From Juglans regia (Eukaryota; Streptophyta; Magnoliopsida; Fagales; Juglandaceae), in the NCBI RefSeq assembly GCF_001411555.2, contig NC_049910.1:30723150-30787149 (forward strand): a stretch of DNA of 64,000 bases, read 5' to 3'. Made by a program: the position numbers and the translations under genes. Within the stretch, counting starts at the first letter, position 1; the number at the start of each line of letters is the position of its first letter. The notes beneath the pieces are model-generated. The model was not told the origin of the DNA. It saw only the letters and a list, made by a program, of their open reading frames with translations, and ran no database searches. Of this stretch, positions 22,191 through 33,359 are shown piece by piece.

Positions 22191-22904
22191 ACTAATTACA
22201 AAGAATAGGTTAGTAGATGTTCTTCTGTTTTTTAAATAGTTAGTATCTTTGTATTATATATTTGGTTCCGTTTGTATGGTATTGCGTTTTATATTTTTTG
22301 GGTTCATTTTTTTAGGCTTTTGTAAGTTTTTTTTTTCAATTAAAACTCAAGGTTTTATTAAAAATAGAGACATGATTCTCATTCGGTTTGTATGATATTG
22401 GGTTTTATATTTTTTTTGGTTCATTTTTTTAGGGTTTTATTTTTTTATGTTTTCATTAGGACTCAAGCATTTTATTAAAAAAAGAGACATGCTTCTTATT
22501 AAGTAAAAACTAATTGGACTTCACCAAACAATATGACTGAATCGGTTTTTGGTTGAAGAATTTTATGTTTCATTTATTTTTTAGTTTCTCATCTATATCT
22601 GTCTTTTACAAATCGTCAAAGGAGTGAGAGAAGTTTTTGTAAAATAAACCAAACAAAAAAAAAAAATGAAAGGAATTGTATGATTGGTGAATTTTCAAGG
22701 TAGTTAAAAAACATGCTCGTAAACAAAATTCCTGTGTATTCCAAGAAGAATTTTGGTCTACGTTTCTAGGTATAGAAAAAAACCAGGTAAGTTTTGATTG
22801 ATTATAAGAGCTCAAGGTTTTGTTTCAAAAAAAAAAAAAAAGGAGCTCAAGGTTTTTATTAAACCAGGTGACAAAAGGAAAACAAAAACTTACACGATCG
22901 TTGA

Positions 22905-22975
22905 CACTACAAGAGAAAAGGTCTATTACGGCAAATTTTTGGCCGCTGGAAATAATATTGCCGCAATAAGCAATC
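22905..22975 (+). repeat. Internal copy of CACTA left end
   Basis: cactacaagagaaaagg, then ttttggccgctggaaataa, then tattgccgcaataagc. This matches the outer left terminus at 21046-21116 in the same orientation. It is either a nested second element truncated at its right side or an internal duplication. Confidence 0.85.
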
Positions 22976-23009
22976 TTTCAATACAACTCCACAAATCTTT
23001 AAGGATATT

Positions 23010-23063
23010 TGTAATTAGTTTGTTGATTTGGTACACACCCAAGATAATCTTAGCTATCTCCTT
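23010..23063. repeat. Inverted repeat arm inside CACTA, right
   Basis: Reverse complement of 22137-22190 over about 54 bp with no mismatch seen. It lies 35 bp after the internal copy of the CACTA end. Confidence 0.9.
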
Positions 23064-24798
23064 ATTGGCTTCCACAATCTCCTTAATTAGTATATATAGG
23101 CAATGTGCAACCCTAGTAATAATAATGTTATTATTTTAGTACTATTATTGTTATCTTTTTCAGAAAGATGGCTGCAAGAAAACTCCACTTCTGCTAGTAA
23201 TTATATTGGCAGAAAACCCTTTAGGAACACTTATAGAGATTCTATAAGTGGACTAGTTCTAGCCTCCCCAAGTCATCAACATCTAGGGGAGAGTTAAAAA
23301 GTCTTGAATTATTAAGCATCATGGTAAACATGAAGGTCAGTTTGATAATTGCATGTGTTGACTAGACTCTTTAACCAAAGGTCGACAAGTAATTGATCAG
23401 AGAATCATAGCCAACTGATGTGATGTTTAAATCTTTATCTAAACAAGTTGGTCCAACGTATAGATACCAATTTTATAATTAGAGTGATGCTAAGTTGTGG
23501 ACCCAATTTGGACAGTGCAGGAGAATCAATAACTATGTTTGTAATTCTGATAGTATCAAAACAGATATATATTTGGTGAAGGTGAAATCTTTTGTTATGG
23601 AAACAAGATTCAATCGTCTTGATATTCACATATAATGTTCTTAAGGCTTTTATATATGTGTTAGGAGTTTATTTTTGTATAATATGGTTTTGATCTTGGA
23701 GAAATAATTTTTATACATCCTAGCATTTGTTTAGGACTCATCAGGTCAATAAGTTTAGGTGGTTTCTCTTCACCCAATCGTATGACATGGTAGGAGTAAA
23801 GCTGGAATTTCTTATACTGTGGTGGTCATGTATCATGATTGAGTTGAACTTGTTGGCAGTATTTGAGGGGAGTCATTGTTTTTTATTCTTGCCTTGCTTG
23901 CTAAGTTGTATGCTGGAAATTCAATTGATCATTATGTCCATGAAAGCAGGTAAATTCTTAATATCAGATTGTGTATAAATCTGTCTTCTTGTTGCCTTTT
24001 TTTGCCTCATCAACCAATATATTTGACTTTGATAAAAGTGGCAAAAGAAGTGGAGGGGTAGTGGGACTAGTGGATGGTTTGGCATGGGATCATTAGTGAA
24101 TGGTTGTACTTTTTTATATAAGACCGAACATGTTTCTATGGGTGTTGGATATTGGAAGTGTTGGGATAATCTGTTGTTCATTTGCTTAGTGACATGCTTT
24201 CGTAGATTGCATTATGTTGGTTTAAACAAATAAAATGTTTTGTTATTTATAACTAGTCCTTTATATATAACTGTTATAATGATGTGTATTGATGCATTTT
24301 ATTTCCACTTGTCAGATTGGTGTTTGTTGAGATGGAAATATCAAAAGCTTGTGGCCACCAAGTATAAGGGCATTGATGCAATCTTGTAAGCCATGATTCT
24401 GCCCACCCCTCATGCCCAGGTCCCATTTTGCTACTTTACAACGACTAGATATAATTTATAAAGATAAAGAAGCATCACAGTTCCTATATTTGAACAATGT
24501 ATTCTCAATATTTAGTAGTTAAGGTGTAAGTTTTGGGTTCCGAATGGTCCACCCCAGTGTATAGCCCATAATTACATTAATGTGAATTCCCCACCTGAAT
24601 GGATGAATTGAATGTCATTAATTTATTATCTTAGATGGAAATAGTGCTCAAAGATTTGGAAATTAGGTTCCTGCATGTTCTCAAGGCATATATAATGAAA
24701 GTTCAATATTTTCCTTTATGTTTCATGTTTCTAACTATTTAATATCATAAGGCATGGGTTTAATATGACAATATTATTTTAGAAGTCAACATTAAGTG
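23064..24798. other. CACTA interior, no recognised gene
   Basis: Moderately AT-rich DNA with short open stretches on both strands. None has a recognisable transposase motif. It could be intron or captured host sequence. Confidence 0.35.
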
Positions 24799-24935
24799 CA
24801 GTTTATGTGGTTAACAACACTATTTTTCTTATTATTTCAGGTTGGTCAAACAATATTAATTAAAATTGATGTTTTAAGTAATATTGTTTGACTGACCTGA
24901 AATACTAAGAAAAATAGTGTTAATTACATAAACTG
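24799..24935. repeat. Long hairpin inside CACTA
   Basis: The left arm 24799-24857 pairs with the right arm 24880-24935 around a 22-bp loop. Arms of 59 and 56 bases differ by one 3-base gap and a few mismatches. The blocks cactatttttctta and gtcaaacaatatt on the left recur inverted on the right. Confidence 0.9.
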
Positions 24936-25674
24936 TAAGTGTGAAAATGAAATGTAACAAACGTATCTGGGCGAAGAGCGGAAAAAAAAAATTAAAAGAG
25001 AGCATTTTCGGCGAAATTTCAGCGCCGAGAAAAGAGCATATGAATGACCTAAATAGCGGCGAATCAATTAATCGATGCAAGAACTTCTTATTGCGGCGAC
25101 TCTTATGCGCCGCAACAACGAGACTTACGGTAGGATATCTATAGCGGCGACATTTTCAAATCGTTCCAATTAGCCTTTTGCGGCGATATTTTAACTTTTG
25201 CGGCGAATTCAACTCCGTTGAAATTAGACTAATCTCGACGAAAACAAGGTTCGCAGCAAATGAGACTTGACTTTTGCAGCGAACACGTAAACATTTCCGG
25301 GCAGCACATTCAACTCAAAAAGACAGAATTGCGGCGATAGAATGATGTCACTGCTAGTAATAACTAGTTTTGCGGCGACTAATTGGGTAATAGCGACGGC
25401 ATCTTTCGTCGCTATTAAGTTTTCGCGGCGATTATGTTGGAACTGGGAACCTTTTTCCCAGTGCAGTTTTATATCATTTGTGGCGACAATTAATCGCCGG
25501 AAATGATATCAGTTACGGCGATTTTTCAAATTCGCCGAGATTGAATGAAAATGGCTTTAGGATTGTGGTGATCGTGCGGCGATTGATAGATCACCGCATC
25601 TGAGCTACAGCAGCGATTATGAAGCTCATTTCCGGCGAATTTGAGCGTTGGGAAAGCCCAATTTTCTTGTAGTG

Positions 25675-25854
25675 CCCCCTTGTAGATTGCATTATTAAAT
25701 GATCATATGTTTACTTCCCACTAAAATTGCCATTACGTGTAGAGCCCCATACTAATTTATCAGCATTCCAATGGGAGAATAAAGGAATAGCAAAGATTTT
25801 CAAGGCCTCAAGAGGGATAAATACCTTCTTCACTAAATGTCCCAAAGATTTAGT
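25675..25854 (-). pseudogene. LINE zf-RVT region, 5' part
   Basis: The minus strand encodes a stretch reading IFAIPLFSHWNADKLVWGS and then NGNFS, matching the plant LINE theme D.l.W..s.nG.fsv. It is the continuation of 20641-21045 across the CACTA insertion, and is bounded on the other side by the hAT remnant. Confidence 0.6.
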
Positions 25855-26952
25855 AAACCAGCCCGAATTGGATCGAACTGGCTGATTCGGTCTGGTACCA
25901 GTTTCATCTTTTGAAAAATGGGGACCAGTTCTGATTTCCTTTTTTCTAGCACCGGATTGGACCAGTTCGTATATATATTTTATATTATATATAATATTTA
26001 TATATAATATATATAATTATATATAAAATAATTTTATATTATATGCTATTAATTTTATATTTTATATGAAATAATTTTACAAGTCCATATAATTATATTT
26101 TATTTATTTATTGTTTCTAGTTTTCTCTTCAATCATACTTAGGAATAGATTGGACGCTATTGTTCAAAGTCCTTCTCCATCCTAAAACTTAAACTCAATC
26201 TTTTTATTATAGTTTTACCTTTCCTCAATTTTTTTTTCAACTTTAAAATTTTATGCTTAAATCAGTTAAATGTGCCAGAGAAGAAGCTAAGTTCTCTACT
26301 TTCCAGATGAAACTGCAATTTAACTTTTGAGATTACTTGTCGTGTATATTCTATTCTTTTTTGGATGAATTTATTGATTTAATGAGGGAGCGGCTGAAAC
26401 GTGAGAATTACGTACCAAAGTTGTACTTAGATTCCTTATATCAATTTATTTGGTGGCTATTGAACACTTATAAAAAAGTCAATTTATTCGGTGTCTATTG
26501 AACACTTACAAAAAAAAGTCAGTTTTGATTGATCATTCCTTATTCTTTTAATATGGCAGCTTGTAATATGAGCTCGTAATATGGAGTTATAGCATCTTTT
26601 TATTATAATAGATTTTATATTTTTATAGCAGATTTTTCTACAGCAGATTTTATATTTTGTAGCAGATTTTATATTTTTATAGTAGTTTTTAATGGCAGCA
26701 GATTCTTTTACATGGGAGCAGTTTTTTTTATTGCATATATATATATATATATATATATATTTAACGGTAGATGATTAAAATTAGAAAATTGGACTGAACT
26801 GGATTAGACCAGTAAAACCGAAAGTACTGGTTTAAGAGTATAATCGGTGCAGTATCGATTCTTCAAAACTTAAAACTGATGTATACCGGTTCAGTTCTAA
26901 AATTTATCCAAAATCGAATTGAACCGGACCAGTTGCACCCCTAATACCACCA
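25855..26952. mobile_element. hAT remnant, related to 37290-39831
   Basis: The right end reads ggaccagttgcacccctaa, matching gaccagttacacccctaa at the end of the element 37290-39831. The left part is rich in ggatcgaactgg and ggtctggtaccag motifs like the other copy, followed by a TA-rich block (25970-26110) and a TA microsatellite at 26737-26760. The outermost left terminus is not recognisable and no target duplication was found. No transposase sequence. Confidence 0.65.
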
Positions 26953-28150
26953 AAAAGCTTTGAATGGCAACCCTGCCGCCAACTAATCCAATGGATTTTT
27001 CTTTCATTATCTCATTGCCCCCACCAGAATCTTGCAATTAATCCCTGAATTTTCTCTAAAGAATCATTTTGGTAATTTGAAGCAACTCATGGCATAATTG
27101 GGAATAGCTTGCACAACAGCCTTAAACAAGACTTCATGACTAGCTTGAGATAATAACTTCTCTTTCCATCCTCGTAGTTTTGTCCAGATCTTGTCCTTAA
27201 TATCCCGTAAGGTATGAATCTTTGATCTACCAACAAAAGAAGGCAATCCAAGATACTTAATATAATGGTGAATAGCCTGAGCACCCCACAATTGCTTGAT
27301 ATCATTTATAACTGTCCCATTTATGTTTCGACTGAAAAGAAGTTTTGTTTTCTGCCTATTCAATTATTGTTCCAAGGCAGCACCATAGATAAACAAGATA
27401 TTCTGAATATGCATATTCTCATTAATAGAAGTTTGACAAAAGATTATGCTTTCATCAATAAAGAAATAAGTGGCTTACCTATGGAGCTTTATTACAAACA
27501 CTTACCCCCTTCACCAAATTTTCCATTTAAGCCTTTTGTAACACAATAGATAGAGGTTAAGCACAAATAACAAATAGGTAAGGGGATAGAGAGCAACTTT
27601 GTCGAAATCCCCATGTGTGTTTAATTGAATCCGAAGGAGCCCCATTGATTAAAACTTGATACAAGAGTGTAGTTATGCACATCATGATAAAACGGATAAA
27701 TGAGCCATCAAAACCTAGTTTAAATAATATTTTCTCCAAAAAAACTCCACCCTACTAGGTCATATGCTTTATTCATATCTAATTTGATGGACATGCAACC
27801 CTTTTGACCCATTTTCCTTCTTCGAATTGCATCCATTGTTTCATAGGCTACCATAATATTATCCGTAATAACACGTCTCGGGACAAAGGTGCATTGTGAT
27901 TGTGAGATAACACCCGGTAAAATAATCTTCAGCCTATTAGCTAGTACCTTAGCTATGATTTTATAAACCACATTGCATAAGTTAATGGGTCTATAATCCC
28001 TTATATATATAGGCTGTGTTTTCTTCGGAATTAACACAATATATGTACTATTAAATTCAGTACACATAACACCCAAATTTAAAACATTTTACACAATATC
28101 CACTATGGATCTCTCAACCAAATGCTAATATTTTTGAAAAAATAGTGTAG
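26953..28150 (-). pseudogene. LINE reverse transcriptase remnant
   Basis: Minus-strand frames give LIPKKTQPIYIRDYRPINLC at about 28030-27970, ANRLK..LP and QCTFVPRR.ITDNI, then KLDMNKAYD (27790). Further on come a GFRQSCSLSPYLFVIC block (27605-27560, in place of the usual GLRQGDPLSPYLF) and KYLGLPSFVGRSKI at 27250. These are in order the conserved blocks of a plant LINE reverse transcriptase. Several frame changes and stops are present, and the YADD box is not seen in good frame. Confidence 0.8.
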
Positions 28151-29515
28151 GCATACCATCCGGACCTAGAGCCTTTTGTGCTTGCATATGAAACACTGCC
28201 TCTCTAATCTCCACTTCATTAAGAGATCACATCATATCCCCATTCATAGAAGTTGATAGGTGTGGCTGTATGGAGCTCAAAGCAACATCAATTTCAAATG
28301 GGTTAGAGGATGTAAACAAATTCTCAAAATAAAAAGTGATCATATTACATAAAGCATGCCCCTCATAAGATACTTCAAAATCATCATTCAGACAAGTGAC
28401 CAAATTACGACATGTCCTTTGTGAAGCTTTAAAGTGAAAATATTTTGTATTTTAGTCTACAACTCCAAACCAGTTCACCCTAGATTGTTGTCTCCACATC
28501 AGTTCCTCTTTCTCGACTAAAAAACTAACTTCATTCCTTACCTGATTTATCTCCTAAGAAGACTTTATTGGAAATGGTGCAGACTGCATTAACTCTAGTT
28601 CACTTCTCTTTGCTGCCAAGTTTTTCCTTACATGCCCAAAATTAGATCAACTCCTGTCTTTGAGATTAGTAGCTTGACACTTCTTAAGTTTACCCATCAA
28701 AAAGTCAGACTAACATATATTTCATGTGGATTTAATTGTTTCCTCACATCCCTTTTCTCCAATCCACAGCCTCAAATCTAAACAAAAAATTAGAGTGATA
28801 TGCAATAGAATTCATATCTAATGTGTTTAAAATTAAACAAATGTAATCTAAAATAGAAGCAAATGTGTTCCGAATTCTACAGGTGGGGTATTTTTCCAGC
28901 CGATCAGAATTACTTGTAAATTGATCTAACCTCTCTTGAGTTAAAGCATCACCTTCTCTTAAATTGCTCCATGTGAAAAAAGGTCCATTTGCATCTAGGC
29001 TACATAAATGGCAATAGTCTAATACAGATAAAAAAATCCAACATCTATCTTATTGGTCTTACCCTACCACCCATTTTTTCAAATTGATGTACAATCTCAT
29101 TGAAATCTCCAAAACACAACCATGGTTCATCTGACTAATTCTTCAAGTATTTCATTGAATCCCATGTTTCATGTCTTTGACCAGTAATAGAGTTGCCATA
29201 CATCCCACTTAATCTCCATATTTCATCAATAACAAGGTCCACAATAAACACATCAAAATGAAATTTAGAGTAAGAGCGTAAAGAAAGTTGTACCTCTTTT
29301 TCCCAAAAAAGACATAGTCCTCCACTCCGTCCAGAACTAGCCATTGCAAGGAAGCAAGAAAAGCCCAGCTGGTATTTCAACCACTGCATTCGACGTATCA
29401 GAATAAGTCTCCATGATGAAGACTACGTTAGGAACTTCCCTCCTAAGTAAATCTTGAAGGGCACAAACTCCTTGAGGGTTCCCAAACCCTCGGAAGTTTT
29501 AGCTCATGATCTTAA
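28151..29515 (-). pseudogene. LINE endonuclease and linker remnant
   Basis: The endonuclease begins near 29505 with a WN-like start (stop in place of W), RGFGNPQGV and LRREVPNVVFIMET. The stretch 29389-29135 holds GFSCFLAMASSGRSGGLCLFW, the standard GRSGGLALFW block, and IWRLSGMYGNS. The remainder is broken by stops. Expected catalytic residues of the exonuclease-endonuclease-phosphatase fold cannot all be placed. Confidence 0.7.
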
Positions 29516-29780
29516 TGGTGTACGACAGGGCTGGCCACCAACATCCGTCGATAGAACATGAACTTCCACCATAGCACCGTCATCAATAGATTTCAGCCTC
29601 TTCAAAATGCTACCATCAGATGATAGAGTCACATGTTTCTGATTGTGGTGTTGTTTAGAATGAATCAACGGTGCTCGAGTTTTCACAACACGACTTGTTT
29701 GATTTCCAAACAAGGCCCAAAACATAGCATATAGAACTTTTCTTAAAACACAGTCCACTAAAAAAAGGCCCAAAACATGT
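29516..29780 (-). pseudogene. LINE ORF1 C-terminal remnant
   Basis: A minus-strand open stretch of 89 codons precedes the endonuclease start by a few bases. It is basic and unlike any enzyme, as expected for the variable ORF1 tail between the zinc knuckle and the endonuclease. The DUF4283 and knuckle regions are not present upstream, so the 5' end of the LINE is lost here. Confidence 0.45.
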
Positions 29781-31782
29781 ATGGCCCAGTTTCAAAGTCC
29801 AAATCCGACATCTGATCCAACTATGCTCCGTTTAACGGAGTTGAGGTCGGATAGAATTTTACACTTGCCAGAGGCTGAGTTGGAGCTCGATATCGGATTC
29901 CAACTGACTAGGAGTCAAAGTTGGAAAAAGCTAAATCTGACTCTAACTTAGTTGGTGCTTAGCCCTAACACAATAAATAAAATGAAAAAAAAAGATAAAT
30001 AAATATAATAAATTGGTCTGGTAATTTTTTTTTAGAACGAGCTGAAAATGGGATTGCCAAAACAAGTGGTTTGCATGTTCTGCAACTGGTGGATGATGGA
30101 GTTGCAATTGTAGCCGAGAAAAGGGTATCGAGTCAACTGTTTTGGTGATGGCACACTTGGTCCAAGGTCACACATGAACTGTATTGGCATGTGGGGTTTC
30201 ATGTGCTAGTGAATGCAGTGTGGAGTGGAGTAGGAGTGACCTGAAAGATTTGAGGCTGATGAATGTGGTAGCATAGGACAGATAGGCCCCATTTGGAACT
30301 TGAACTGAATTGAAGAATTCAGTCTAATTTTAAACTGAGTCTAACATCCAAACACTCAACTCTCAAATTACTAAACTTATCTCAACTCGAAACCTCTTTA
30401 CACATGGGACCCATAATTTTTTTCAATTCAATACATTTTTACACGCGATACCCACAATCTTTTTCAATGGGGACAATCTCATATTACAGGCCAACTACTC
30501 ACGGTTGACTTTCACCAATACACAAATTCCTTTGTGACTGGTATGGTCTTAATTTCTATAACTCTCTATAGACAAACCATTTGAGAGACCACACTTTGCC
30601 TAAAACAGAAATTTCAAACCCCACTCAGACTTTTACTTTATGAACAAAGTGTCCAAGAGATTAAAACAAAGGAAATAATAGAAAACATAAATGATACATG
30701 GGGAAATAGAGAAATACAACTTGAAAAGTTGTAGAATCGCATTTTCAACCTTAGAGAAAATGAAAAATAAATAAATACAGAGACTGTGATGGTGTGTGAG
30801 GGACACGCGCCACCCCTGAGAGTACAACGGACAGTTAAGTCTGAAGTAATCGAGATTCTTCGCCTGTCTGAAAGATTGACGCCTTAAAAATCTTGCAGTG
30901 GGGCATGTGGTGGTCTTCGGGCTCTGGAGAATAATAGATCGGCATTTTGCCCTACTTTAAGCGAAAATCAAACAAAAATAGAAAAATAAAGAAATAAACT
31001 AGAGGAAAGAGGGAGGAGGGAAGAGGGAGGGAGGAGACGAAGCTCCAACCCCACCCCCCTGCGTTTTGGGTTTTTTAGGGGCGCTCTAGAGAGAAAAGGG
31101 ATAGGGCGAAAGAGGCTAGGGTTTCCTTTTCGGCGTGCCCAATTATGGATGATACTATTTGTCACAAATTTGGCAATAATGCAGTATCATTAGAATTGTT
31201 GCACTAGCCTTACTAGGTATGAAATCAAACATTTAAGAGCTCGCCAAGAGTCTAAGCTAAGTGCGTTTAATTAATCTTGTATTTTGATAAAATTCTTTGA
31301 AGTTTTATTTTATTCAATACGTTGTTAATTAATTGATATTGTTCAAAGAATGTTTTTCTTACATAATATTTTATGGAATATTTCATGGGCATTTCTAGCT
31401 ATTAAATTTATTATTTTACAAATATTATAGAAGAGCATAATGTTTTTAAAAATATTTCTTACAAATATTTCATGGGCATTTCTACCTTAAATTTTTTATT
31501 TAATCATAGAGATAGATATAAAATGTACAAATCTCGCATATTTTATTTAATAAAAGTGTGGCTCACTACTATAAATATGATTTTTTTTTCGGTCTCAGAT
31601 TTATCTATTTTTTTCAAAAAGAGAGCACAAAGCTTGCATGGTATACTAGAATTACTAATATCATTTCTCATTTTATACATATTGTTATGGGTACAATATT
31701 CCTTCTAAACATATGTTAGAATACTTTCAGAATTTAATAAAAATCTAGATATATAAAAGTATTTCTAAAACTCTTACTAGAT
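29781..31782. other. Intergenic sequence, no gene recognised
   Basis: 29810-29965 contains tccgac- and ggagttg-rich sequence like hAT subterminal DNA. About 30290-30430 looks like part of a fold-back MITE. 30890-30945 repeats a block also seen at 1880-1910. 31000-31130 is a purine-rich tract (ggaggag...; pyrimidine-rich on the other strand) with a leader-like look but no coding sequence following it on either strand. Confidence 0.4.
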
Positions 31783-31784
31783 AA

Positions 31785-31794
31785 AACTGCACAT
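31785..31794. repeat. Target-site duplication, 5' side of full-length LINE
   Basis: aactgcacat here is repeated at 37081-37090, directly after the poly(A) tract of the LINE. Confidence 0.85.
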
Positions 31795-31910
31795 CCTGAA
31801 ATATTGTCGCGATAGGAAAGGAAGTAAGGCGATTCTGAGGCAATTTCGTGATTTACAGAGTTTCCTTTTTTGGTGTCATTTTATGTTTTCATTCGTGCTA
31901 GGGTCCGCCC

Positions 31911-32830
31911 ATGTTGGCAAACGTTACCCCTCTTGTGGCTTTGCCATTGGTGGGGGCAGTTGTTCAGGGCGGTACGGGGGCGATTTCTTATGATCTGGCA
32001 GTGTCTTGTTCGGCAGAGACTCTTACTTTCAAGTTGTCTATGAGGTTTCCAGTTGACATTGATGGGGAACTTAGCTTTATTTTCACAGAACCAGAAATGG
32101 TAAAGGCAGCAGAAGATTTTCAGTTTACTTTAGTCATTAAGTTTATGAGATCTTGCCCTTTGATTGATGATATTAGACTTGCAATGGTCAAGACGTGGGG
32201 GTTGTTAGAGATACCAACTATCAGTTTTATGGATGAACTGCATGTTTTGATCCTGATGAAAAATGAACGTGACTTTGTGCATGGATGGGCACATGAGAGG
32301 AGAACTCTGGGGGGTATTCTTTTCGGCTGTTTAAATGGACAAAAGATTTTGATCTGAATAAGGAGTCTCTGATGGCTCCTCAATGGATTTATCTCCTAGG
32401 TTTGCCAATGCATTTGTATAGAAAAGACTGTCTACAGATTTTGGCAACTCATTTCGGTTGTTTCTTAGGGACTAATAATGTGAATCTAAATCGGACTAGG
32501 ATGTCGAGGGCCCACATTTGTGTGGAGATAGAACTGATTGAGGAGCTTGTTCAAGGTTTTCCTATTGTTTTTTCTCAGTCAAAGGTGATTTGGCAGGAAG
32601 CCAGGTATGAAAAATTAAGTTTCTGTTGTCAGAAATGTTTCCGACAAGGGCACACGTCTGTAGTTTGTCAGGCATGGGAGAGGACCAAAGTAGAGGCAAA
32701 ACAAAAAAATAAGAAGATTTGGCAATTGAAATCTATAAAAGGGGTGTTCGAAAATCAGAATGATAATAAGGATATGGATATGCAGAATGTGGAAGGAGTA
32801 AATACTGTGGATGCTGCGGGGGACGAGTGA
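31911..32830 (+). pseudogene. LINE ORF1: DUF4283 and CCHC knuckle
   Basis: ATG 31911 opens 148 codons containing the DUF4283 region (up to FVHGWAHERRTLGG). A one-frame shift near 32310-32325 moves the reading into a frame that goes through FRLFKWTKDFD to MAPQWIYLLGLPMHLYRKD. The knuckle is CQKCFRQGHTSVVC (C-x2-C-x4-H-x4-C) at about 32629-32670, and a lysine-rich tail ends at the TGA near 32830. Without the shift this would be a single ORF1 of about 300 residues. The usual role is binding of LINE RNA in a ribonucleoprotein. Confidence 0.85.
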
Positions 32831-33359
32831 GTTATTTCCCAGTCTGAGCAAAGAGTGACTTTGTGTAGCCCTAACAACCCTATGAGCAATGAACTAGTAA
32901 ATGCTTTACAAGGTGATCTGGAGTCGGAGAGGACAGGAAAATGGAAGGATGAAGGGTTGCCTGGTGTTTTTTTTTTGGGGCAGGGAGCGAACAGTGACGA
33001 GGAGTGTGAGGAGGTATGGTGCGAAGAGGAGCCGAGTGCTACTTCAAAAGAAAATAAATCTCAGGGGGAAGCAGAGTTGGTTATTTTCGTGAATGACATA
33101 ATGGAGATAAGTAGGCCTCTGGTTTCAGTCGTGTCTTCGGAAGAGGTTAGTAATATTGCTACTGCACAAGTTTTGAGTGTTGTTGAACCTATCTATTCTT
33201 TAGATAAGGAGATGGAGGACCGAAATTTAAGACTGGTAAGGTGAAGATTTATGACTCGGATGTGGATCCCTGTAGTTTATTTGGCCAGTCGACTGGTCTT
33301 GAAAGGACAACAGTGAAAAAATCACAACAGGTTCATTCCCGTCCGCAAAAGCTTAGTCT
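32831..33359 (+). pseudogene. LINE ORF1 tail / spacer
   Basis: An acidic open stretch (32855-33244, 129 codons) with many Glu, Ser and Val and no known motif. It lies where the variable region between the knuckle and the endonuclease is expected. A stop near 32830 separates it from ORF1 proper. Confidence 0.5.

Larger units (their letters stand above)
21046..25674. mobile_element. CACTA transposon, non-autonomous, 4.6 kb
   Basis: The termini are the classic CACTACAAGAAAACTGGG on the left and CCCAATTTTCTTGTAGTG on the right, an inverted pair with one mismatch. Both subterminal regions (21066-21335 and about 24975-25670) are packed with short gcggcga / tcgccgc motifs in both orientations, the expected binding sites of the CACTA transposase. 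No transposase coding sequence is seen. It interrupts the zf-RVT part of a LINE. The flanking triplets are gca and ccc, so a clean 3-bp target duplication is not visible. The interior holds a second copy of the left terminus at 22905, a 55-bp inverted pair and a long hairpin. Confidence 0.85.
20161..29780 (-). mobile_element. LINE (second), split by CACTA and hAT insertions
   Basis: On the minus strand the order is: end of ORF1 (about 29773-29510), endonuclease (from 29515), linker, reverse transcriptase (about 28150-26960), zf-RVT region (26950-25680 and 21045-20650) and RNase H (20640-20161). The CACTA element 21046-25674 and a hAT remnant about 25855-26952 sit inside it. Stops and frameshifts occur in every domain. 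No poly(A) tail or target duplication is visible at the left end, so its 3' terminus is unclear. Without the insertions about 3.9 kb of LINE remains. Confidence 0.8.

Noticed and set aside
22798..23297. Two overlapping plus-strand frames inside the CACTA element
   Set aside because: The first spans the internal CACTA end and inverted repeat arm, so it cannot be a conserved gene. The second has no recognised domain.
19625..29965. A single large hAT element spanning the second LINE, with ends tagggttgc and gcttagccc
   Set aside because: Both ends carry TCCGAC-like sequence, but flanking 8-mers do not match and the ends are too diverged. Kept only as possible eroded hAT DNA.
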